DNA from: Acidobacteriaceae bacterium
GTDB lineage: Bacteria; Acidobacteriota; Terriglobia; Terriglobales; Acidobacteriaceae
Assembly (NCBI GenBank): GCA_003152795.1
Contig: PMBA01000160.1
Span: 16,252-27,654 of the forward strand
Direction of reading: 5' to 3'
DNA: 11,403 nucleotides
Within the stretch, counting starts at the first letter, position 1, and each line of letters starts with the position of its first letter. Below are positions 6,549 through 11,403 of the stretch, in pieces. The notes below the pieces were generated by a model, which searched no databases, was not told where the DNA came from, and saw nothing but the letters and a program-made list of their open reading frames with translations. The translations under genes and the position numbers were made by a program.

Positions 6549-7902
6549 ACCACTCGAAGTGCCTGGAAGCAGCTCCAGTCTCCACAATCCTCTGCACGCG
6601 GTTGTCCGCTGGCGCGAAGATTTTCAGCGGATGATGTCGGCGCGGGTTATCGAATCGCAGCTGGGGTTCCGCGTAACTTGGTATCTCGGCGCGCTGACTC
6701 TTGGCTGCTTCACGATTCAGCTCACCACCGGGCTCCTGCTGATGCTGTATTACCATCCCTCGATTCCTCAGGGTTATGCGGACATGAAAGACCTCGAGTT
6801 CGTTGTCTCCTCCGGGTACATGCTCCGCAGCCTGCATCGATGGTCGGCGCATGCCATGGTTTTTCTGGTTTTCATCCACATGGCCAAGGTGTTCTATCGC
6901 AAAGGCTACAAGCCTCCGCGAGAATTGAACTGGATCGTCGGTGTTTTTCTGCTGTTGGCCACGCTGCTGCTGAGTTATACCGGCTATCTGCTGCCGTGGG
7001 ACCAATTGTCGTATTGGGGCACGACGGTTGGCGCCAACATTATCTCTTCCATCCCCATCGTGGGCGCCAACCTTCGCTTCTATCTCCTTGGCGGCCACAC
7101 GGTAAATGCGAACGCTTTGCTCCGGTTCTATGTGTTGCACACGATGATGTTTCCACTCCTGGTCATCGTGCTGATCTCGATTCACCTGTGGCGACTGCAT
7201 GAAGACGGTGGAATGTACGATCTCGACAATAGCGGAAACCCGATCATCCCCGAGCATAGTGCCCTGGCCCTGGCCGACTCGCCGATCAAGGTGGAAGAGG
7301 AGAAGACTCTTTCCTACCGCGAACTGCTGTTCCGCGAAATCATCGGCATCGAAGCGCTGGCGGTAGTTCTGTTTGTGATGGGACTGTTGTGGAAGGCGCC
7401 GCTCGAGGAACTGGCGAATCCTCTACACACGCCGAATCCTGCGAAAGCGCCCTGGTACTTTACGGGATTGCAGGAGTTGCTGCACTACTTCCCGCCCTTC
7501 GTGGCAGGAGTCATCCTGCCCGGACTCATCGTGAGTGGCCTGTTCTTCATCCCGTTCTCACCTGTCTTTGACCGAGTTACCACGGGCGACGCCAAGCAAT
7601 GGTTTCGCCGCAAACCGGTCCGAATGGTCGTCGCGGCCGTTTTAATCATTGTTCTCAGCGTGCTGCTGGTGCGAGTCCATGCATGGGATGCGCTGCTGCC
7701 TGCCGTGGTGGTTACGATTCTGTTGCTGCTCGCGACCGAGTCGGCGTCGGGACCGGCTCGAGGTTTTCGAAGCTGGCTCAGTTCCAGGCCGCTTTCGTTC
7801 TGGATCATGACTCTGTTCCTGATGGAGGCCGTGGTTTTGACCGCCGTGGGAACATTATTCCGAGGTCCAAGCTGGGCCTGGGTGTGGCCCTGGAGAGGCT
7901 GA
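6541..7902 (+). CDS. Cytochrome b, long fused form (b6-like N-terminal half plus C-terminal half)
   Basis: This 453-residue integral membrane subunit binds two b hemes and forms the quinol oxidation and reduction sites. Heme ligands are H99 and H113 (RSLHRWSAHAM; FIHMAKV) and H200 and H215 (YVLHTMMFPLL; ISIHLWRL). The 14 residues between the second pair is the cytochrome b6 spacing, whereas bc1 proteins usually have 13. The segment GYLLPWDQLSYWG is the conserved Qo helix region. The b6 heme-c(i) cysteine (Cys35 in FYCLGG) aligns with Y48 in TWYLGA, so that covalent heme is not expected. The Qo motif reads APWYF (residues 303-307) instead of PEWYF. Three extra hydrophobic segments follow residue 360, ending FRGPSWAWVWPW. 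AGGTGG (6529-6534) precedes the ATG; the stop TGA overlaps the next ATG (TGATG), implying translational coupling. Confidence 0.95.
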   Translation: MARPLEVPGSSSSLHNPLHAVVRWREDFQRMMSARVIESQLGFRVTWYLGALTLGCFTIQLTTGLLLMLYYHPSIPQGYADMKDLEFVVSSGYMLRSLHRWSAHAMVFLVFIHMAKVFYRKGYKPPRELNWIVGVFLLLATLLLSYTGYLLPWDQLSYWGTTVGANIISSIPIVGANLRFYLLGGHTVNANALLRFYVLHTMMFPLLVIVLISIHLWRLHEDGGMYDLDNSGNPIIPEHSALALADSPIKVEEEKTLSYRELLFREIIGIEALAVVLFVMGLLWKAPLEELANPLHTPNPAKAPWYFTGLQELLHYFPPFVAGVILPGLIVSGLFFIPFSPVFDRVTTGDAKQWFRRKPVRMVVAAVLIIVLSVLLVRVHAWDALLPAVVVTILLLLATESASGPARGFRSWLSSRPLSFWIMTLFLMEAVVLTAVGTLFRGPSWAWVWPWRG

Positions 7903-9956
7903 TGGGTTTAGTGAATCAACTCGGCCGCGTGGCACGGTTTTTTGTGAGTACAGCGCCGCGCCGTTTTGCTGCGGTGAGCGTCCTGTTGGCAATCGTCTCC
8001 TCGATTGCTCCCACTAAGGACCTCTTCAGCCAGTGGCGGCATTATCAAAGGCTTTATGTGGGGTTGATCCGCACCCGTGCAGATGCCGCTCGTCTCGAGC
8101 ACCGCTTCGAGAGCGGCATTCACCAGATATGGATTCCCGAGCAGCACGTGGTCGATCGCTGTGCGTCTTGTCATGTGGCCTTGCAAGAAGCCAGCTTGTC
8201 GGATGTGCGCAAGGAGCCGTTTCGACCTCATCCTCCCATGCCGCACTCGCTGAGCGAATTCGGGTGCGTGGTGTGCCATCGCGGGCAGGGAGCGGCCACG
8301 ACGGTGCAGGAGGCGCACTACAGCACCAAGGCGTGGGAGCAGCCGATCCTGCCGGCCCGATACACTGAGGCGTCGTGCGGCCAGTGCCACATGGATACAC
8401 AGGGAGGCACGCCGCGCCTCAATCAGGGCCGCCAATTACTCGCGCGCTATGGCTGCGCTCATTGTCATGCCATCAGTCAGCCCGATGGAACCGTGGTGGT
8501 CCCCGTGGATGAACCGCCATCGCTCGAACACGTTGCGGAAAAGACGACGCGTGAGTGGATTTTCGCGTGGGTCAAGAATCCACAAGCGTATGCGGCGTCG
8601 GCCACGATGCCGAACTACCGATTCAGCGACCAGGAAGCCACCGACATCGCGTCTTTCCTGGTATCACAGAGCACGGCTTCAGAAAATTCCCGGAAAGAAG
8701 TGAGAAATGTTGCCCTCCCCACGGGCGACGACGCACTGCTGGCGGGCAAGAGTTTTTATGGCACCTTGTTCTGTTCCTCGTGCCACGCTATTCAAAACGC
8801 CGCGGGTAATCTCGTCGGCGGAGACCTCGCGCCAGAGTTGACTCGCGTTGGCAACAAGGTGAACCCCGACTGGTTGCGCCGGTGGCTGCAGGCTCCCCAG
8901 GGATACGATCCGAAGACGCGTATGCCGCGTTATCGGTATGACGAAAAGCAGGTTGCCCTGCTGTCGAGTTTTCTTCTGAGCAAGAAAGACGATGACTTCC
9001 TGGCCAACGTTCATCTGGAGAAGCCCGATGCGCAGAGTGTCGCGCGCGGCAAGAAACTCGTCTCCGACTATGGCTGCACGGCCTGCCACCGCGTCAACGG
9101 AGTGAATCCGCCGGAGAGTTTTGCGCCCGACCTTTCGCGGATCGGAAGCAAGCCGCTCTTCCAAGTCGGCTTCATTCGTGGCATGCCGGAAACGCTCCCA
9201 GACTACATTGCCGGCAAGATCCGCGATCCGCGGGCTTTCGGTCCGGCGCTGAAGATGCCGACCTTCAGCCTTAGCGATATGCAGGTCGAGAATCTGACGA
9301 CTGCTTTGCTGGCGCAGACCGATCGCGCCGTGACCATGCCCCCCGAGCTGGTGCGCACGACATCTCATGCCAAATATCATCCGGGTGGCGATGTCGGCCG
9401 TTTGATGGAGGACTTGCGCTGCCAGAGTTGCCACAAAATCAACGGGAACGGCGGAGACATGGCTCCCGACCTGAGTTTTGAAGGCAGCGCCGTGCAACGC
9501 ACATGGCTGTTGGATTTCATGAACAATCCGAACACGCTCCGTCCCATGCTGATTCGCAGAATGCCAAAGTTCAATTTGAGCGATGCCGAGATTAAGAGCC
9601 TGGCGGATTACATGCTATCGGCCTATCAGGCGTCTGGTTTCGATTCGCATGCGCTGGACGCAAGTGCTTTGAATGCCGACGCAGCGGCGCGCGGCAAGGA
9701 ACTTTTTTATACCAAGTACGCGTGCCAGTCGTGCCACACGGCCGATTTCAAGAAAGATAAAGGCTACGTAGGTCCATCGCTCGCGGACGTAGGCGATCGG
9801 TTGACTCCGGTGTGGATCTACAAGTGGCTGAAGAACCCGAACGCGCTCACACCCGGCACCATGATGCCGAATCCCAATTTGCCGGATGGCGAAGCGCGAG
9901 ACCTGACAGCCTTCCTGCTTACCTTAAAGGTCCACCCGAAGGGAGGTACGAAGTGA
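7902..9956 (+). CDS. Octaheme cytochrome c, probable electron-output subunit of the Rieske/cyt b complex
   Basis: This is a 684-residue periplasmic protein with one N-terminal hydrophobic anchor (about residues 21-37) and eight CXXCH heme sites: C87-H91, C122-H126, C159-H163, C185-H189, C291-H295, C392-H396, C507-H511 and C608-H612. The first three are close together (35-37 residues apart) and lack MP-type ligand motifs. The last five each begin a class-I-like module of about 100 residues with a downstream Met ligand: M236 (TMPNYRFSD), M341 (RMPRYRYD), M452 (KMPTFSLSD), M554 (RMPKFNLSD) and M654/M655 (TMMPNPNLPD). The modules look like internal duplications. The ATG at 7902 overlaps the cytochrome b stop and has GGAGAGG upstream; a longer in-frame reading from 7599 would run inside cytochrome b and is rejected. 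It likely replaces cytochrome c1 or f as acceptor from the Rieske centre. Confidence 0.93.
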   Translation: MGLVNQLGRVARFFVSTAPRRFAAVSVLLAIVSSIAPTKDLFSQWRHYQRLYVGLIRTRADAARLEHRFESGIHQIWIPEQHVVDRCASCHVALQEASLSDVRKEPFRPHPPMPHSLSEFGCVVCHRGQGAATTVQEAHYSTKAWEQPILPARYTEASCGQCHMDTQGGTPRLNQGRQLLARYGCAHCHAISQPDGTVVVPVDEPPSLEHVAEKTTREWIFAWVKNPQAYAASATMPNYRFSDQEATDIASFLVSQSTASENSRKEVRNVALPTGDDALLAGKSFYGTLFCSSCHAIQNAAGNLVGGDLAPELTRVGNKVNPDWLRRWLQAPQGYDPKTRMPRYRYDEKQVALLSSFLLSKKDDDFLANVHLEKPDAQSVARGKKLVSDYGCTACHRVNGVNPPESFAPDLSRIGSKPLFQVGFIRGMPETLPDYIAGKIRDPRAFGPALKMPTFSLSDMQVENLTTALLAQTDRAVTMPPELVRTTSHAKYHPGGDVGRLMEDLRCQSCHKINGNGGDMAPDLSFEGSAVQRTWLLDFMNNPNTLRPMLIRRMPKFNLSDAEIKSLADYMLSAYQASGFDSHALDASALNADAAARGKELFYTKYACQSCHTADFKKDKGYVGPSLADVGDRLTPVWIYKWLKNPNALTPGTMMPNPNLPDGEARDLTAFLLTLKVHPKGGTK

Positions 9957-10669
9957 AACACATCTCAACTTACGGCCTCCTCATGGTTTTGACGCTCTCG
10001 GGCTGCACAAAGCGCCAGGCGTCCAATTCCTTGCCTGTTCCGAAAGCCTATGGAACCCAGATCGTAGAAGTGAGCGGCGGAAAACAGATTGGCGGAGTGG
10101 GCTCGAAATTGTCCGACCCGCTGGTGGTGCAAGTGAACGGCGGTGACGGAAATCCTGTGGCTGGCGCGCTCGTGTCATTCCGCTGCGCGGGGCTCACGTT
10201 CAGCCCACCGGATGCTCTTTCCGACGCAAGCGGACAAGTGAGTGCCGGGGTGCAACTCGCGGGCATTTCCGGAAGCTACCAGGTTCTCGCCGAGACTCCC
10301 AAATCAGGTGGAGGAGTGGCGACCGTGAACTTGCGTGAGATTGCCCTTGGCTACCAAGAAAAGCTGGGCAAGGAAGTAACCGACAAGTACTGTACCGTCT
10401 GCCATGATCCCGAATCGACGGCGGAGAGGGTCTCGAACTTCGACAACCTGGTGCCACCGCCTCCGCACCTGTTCACGGATGGAAACACGCTCAACTCGAT
10501 GTCGGATAGTGAGCTGATCAAAATCATTGCGGATGGCGGACCCGCCCTGGGTAAGTCTCCGCAGACGCCGGCCTATCGAAGCACGCTGACGACGGCCGAG
10601 ATCAAAGCGGTGGTGGCGTACCTACGCGCCGTCGCCGACCCTCCGTATCCTGGACCCGCGGGCAAGTAG
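9953..10669 (+). CDS. Lipoprotein with Ig-like domain and monoheme cytochrome c domain
   Basis: This is a 238-residue lipoprotein, the last gene of the Rieske/cytochrome b operon. A GTG start (9953, overlapping the previous stop by 4 nt, GGGAGG at 9941-9946) gives the signal MKHISTYGLLMVLTLSGC, with lipobox LSGC and lipidated C18. Residues about 36-130 read as a bacterial Ig-like (Big_1/invasin-type) domain: SKLSDPLVVQVNGGDGNPVAGALV, then SDASGQVSAGVQL. Residues about 133-228 are a cytochrome c domain with C147-TVC-H151 and a C-terminal helix TAEIKAVVAYLRAV. Where small cytochromes c normally have a Met ligand (GKSPxMPxF), this one has GKSPQTPAY, so the Met is apparently missing. It is probably membrane-anchored and passes electrons from the octaheme subunit to a later carrier, or helps assemble the complex; its true partner is unknown. 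Confidence 0.9.
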   Translation: MKHISTYGLLMVLTLSGCTKRQASNSLPVPKAYGTQIVEVSGGKQIGGVGSKLSDPLVVQVNGGDGNPVAGALVSFRCAGLTFSPPDALSDASGQVSAGVQLAGISGSYQVLAETPKSGGGVATVNLREIALGYQEKLGKEVTDKYCTVCHDPESTAERVSNFDNLVPPPPHLFTDGNTLNSMSDSELIKIIADGGPALGKSPQTPAYRSTLTTAEIKAVVAYLRAVADPPYPGPAGK

Positions 10670-10690
10670 GACTAGCGGCTTCTGATGAAA

Positions 10691-10788
10691 TCTTGAGTTC
10701 CGGATCTGAAGTTCCTGTTCTGGAGTTCGAGGTCTGAAGTTCCAGGTCTGAAGTTATAGGTCTGAAGTTATAGGTCTGAAGTTATGTT
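10691..10788. repeat. Tandem repeat, seven units of 14 bp
   Basis: Seven head-to-tail 14-bp units run from 10691 to 10788. The consensus is TCTGAAGTTATAGG with drifting tails: units 1-4 carry GTTC-type tails (TCTTGAGTTCCGGA, TCTGAAGTTCCTGT, TCTGGAGTTCGAGG, TCTGAAGTTCCAGG), units 5 and 6 are identical (TCTGAAGTTATAGG), and unit 7 ends TTATGTT. The gradient of divergence fits recent duplication by slippage at the right side. It starts 22 bp after the stop of the lipoprotein gene and has no ORF of its own. Confidence 0.9.
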
Positions 10789-10843
10789 CCAAGGCGGCTT
10801 TGCAGCTTGCGGGAAACTGGATGTTGCACTTGATTTTGGGTGG

Positions 10844-10897
10844 CGCAGCGGTTCACCGCTGCGATTCATGGCTTATTTTCAGCGTCGGCTTTAGCCG
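10844..10897. repeat. Pair of short palindromes, REP-like
   Basis: The first palindrome (10844-10863) is an 8-bp stem CGCAGCGG/CCGCTGCG with a TTCA loop. The second (10886-10897) is CGGCTTTAGCCG. They are 22 bp apart. No T-run follows either one, so they are not classic terminators, although they sit between convergent genes. CGGCTTTAGCCG-like palindromes resemble dispersed repeats that I associate with acidobacterial intergenic DNA; this is from memory and unverified. Confidence 0.5.
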
Positions 10898-10965
10898 CCG
10901 AGGTCAGGTTGCTCCAGAGTACTCGGCAGTCTCTTGGGCCTCGAGGAGATCTCCGCCCCGCGCCT

Positions 10966-11403
10966 CTACTCGCCCAAGCCCACGATCACAGCCGTTCCTC
11001 GCGGAGACTCATGCGAGCCGCTCTCGGGTTCGACCGTAACCACAAAATTCTTGGCCGCGACGCCTTCCGGCAGCGGAGGATTCACGACCGTAGCGCTGCC
11101 CCGGGCATCCGGCTTGAACAAGCCCGCCGCGATGGGTGCGCCGCCGTTGGCAGGAAACAGCCACAGTTCGTAGATTTTCTCCGCGGGCAGAGGGGGCAAA
11201 TTGCTGGCGAAGAAAATCAGGTTGCGATTGCGGCGTTGGTAGATCGCCTTACCCCTCGGCTGCGGCTTATAGCCCACGGCGACCAGTTCGATCTTCTGCG
11301 CCTCTGGATCCAGCATCGTGGCCACAACTTCGTTGGCCTGTTCGAGCTTGCTCCCTTGGTCGGTGAACTGCCGTCGCAGCGAAGCTACATCCTGCTGCAG
11401 CGT
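10966..11403 (-). CDS. Anti-sigma factor, RskA-like C-terminal domain (5' truncated)
   Basis: This is the 3' part of an anti-sigma factor gene that runs off the right edge of the window; 145 residues are visible and the frame is open to position 11403. The visible part begins with a coiled-coil-like stretch (LQQDVASLRRQF, then KLEQANEVV), followed by the extracytoplasmic domain typical of anti-sigma-K factor RskA: LFPANGGAPIAAGLFKPDARG after YELW, preceded by FASNLPPLPAEKIYELWLF, then VVNPPLPEGVAAKNFVVTVEPESGSHESP. The family holds an ECF sigma factor inactive at the membrane; the cytoplasmic zinc-finger-like domain, the membrane helix and the partner sigma gene would lie outside the window. 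The GTG at 11325 is internal to the domain region and is not the true start. It is convergent with the respiratory operon, so no direct functional link is implied. Confidence 0.88.
   Translation of the reverse strand, partial: TLQQDVASLRRQFTDQGSKLEQANEVVATMLDPEAQKIELVAVGYKPQPRGKAIYQRRNRNLIFFASNLPPLPAEKIYELWLFPANGGAPIAAGLFKPDARGSATVVNPPLPEGVAAKNFVVTVEPESGSHESPRGTAVIVGLGE

Larger units (their letters stand above)
10670..10965. other. Intergenic stretch between convergent genes, repeat-bearing
   Basis: These 296 bp hold no gene. They carry a 98-bp tandem array and two short hairpins, described separately, and separate the respiratory operon (+) from the anti-sigma gene (-), so any transcription end here serves both. 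Confidence 0.7.

Noticed and set aside
6340..7257. Minus-strand frame (305 codons) opposite the Rieske and cytochrome b genes
   Set aside because: Spans two well-supported genes on the other strand; composition is non-protein-like.
7599..7901. In-frame extension of the octaheme cytochrome c upstream of 7902
   Set aside because: It lies wholly inside the cytochrome b gene, reads as low-complexity sequence, and the ATG at 7902 has a ribosome binding site and a classic TGATG overlap.
8679..9497. Minus-strand frame (272 codons) opposite the octaheme cytochrome
   Set aside because: Shadow of the heme-module coding region; no recognisable motif.
9812..9952. In-frame extension of the Ig/cytochrome lipoprotein upstream of 9953
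   Set aside because: It overlaps the end of the octaheme gene; the GTG at 9953 has GGGAGG upstream and puts the lipoprotein signal at the N-terminus.
10691..10788. CRISPR array
   Set aside because: Units are 14 bp and directly adjacent with no spacers; no cas genes are nearby.
10844..10863. Rho-independent terminator of the respiratory operon
   Set aside because: The stem is good but no T-run follows on either strand, so it is listed as a REP-like palindrome.

Overview
The window looks like chromosomal DNA from a soil-type bacterium, most probably an acidobacterium (Acidobacteriota). That assignment is an inference from gene content (hydantoinase with an F420-type luciferase-like oxidoreductase, a Rieske/cytochrome b operon with multiheme c subunits, an RskA-type anti-sigma factor) and from the style of the intergenic repeats. 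No rRNA or tRNA gene, CRISPR array, complete insertion sequence or replication origin was seen.

Region 1 (1-3949) is a cyclic-ureide (hydantoin/dihydropyrimidine) module. It holds the C-terminal half of an NCS1-family nucleobase/hydantoin transporter (+), a small VOC/glyoxalase-fold protein and an LLM-class oxidoreductase (both -, probably co-transcribed), and a complete D-hydantoinase/dihydropyrimidinase (+) with all metal ligands. The transporter would import the ring compound and the hydantoinase would open it; the roles of the oxidoreductase and VOC protein are unknown. A 28/32-match inverted repeat built from 9-bp CGCAGAG-type units sits between the divergent oxidoreductase and hydantoinase genes.

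Region 2 (3950-6041) is less conserved. A gene-poor stretch with a cluster of ACCGGTT motifs and a doubtful minus-strand ORF is followed by a secreted protein of unknown function. A perfect 7-1-7 dyad lies immediately before that gene's ribosome binding site. A further 445 bp without a recognisable gene follows.

Region 3 (6042-10669) is a tightly packed four-gene respiratory operon with overlapping ends: Rieske iron-sulfur protein, fused long cytochrome b, an octaheme cytochrome c (three N-terminal CXXCH motifs plus five class-I-like heme modules), and a lipoprotein that joins an Ig-like domain to a monoheme cytochrome c. Together they would form a quinol-oxidising bc-type complex with nine c-type heme sites available to carry electrons outward. 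The cytochrome b has b6-like heme spacing but a changed Qo-site motif (APWY instead of PEWY). The terminal cytochrome c domain appears to lack the usual Met ligand. This operon is the most interesting system in the window.

Region 4 (10670-11403) carries a seven-copy 14-bp tandem repeat, a pair of short hairpins, and the 3' part of an anti-sigma factor gene on the minus strand, convergent with the respiratory operon.
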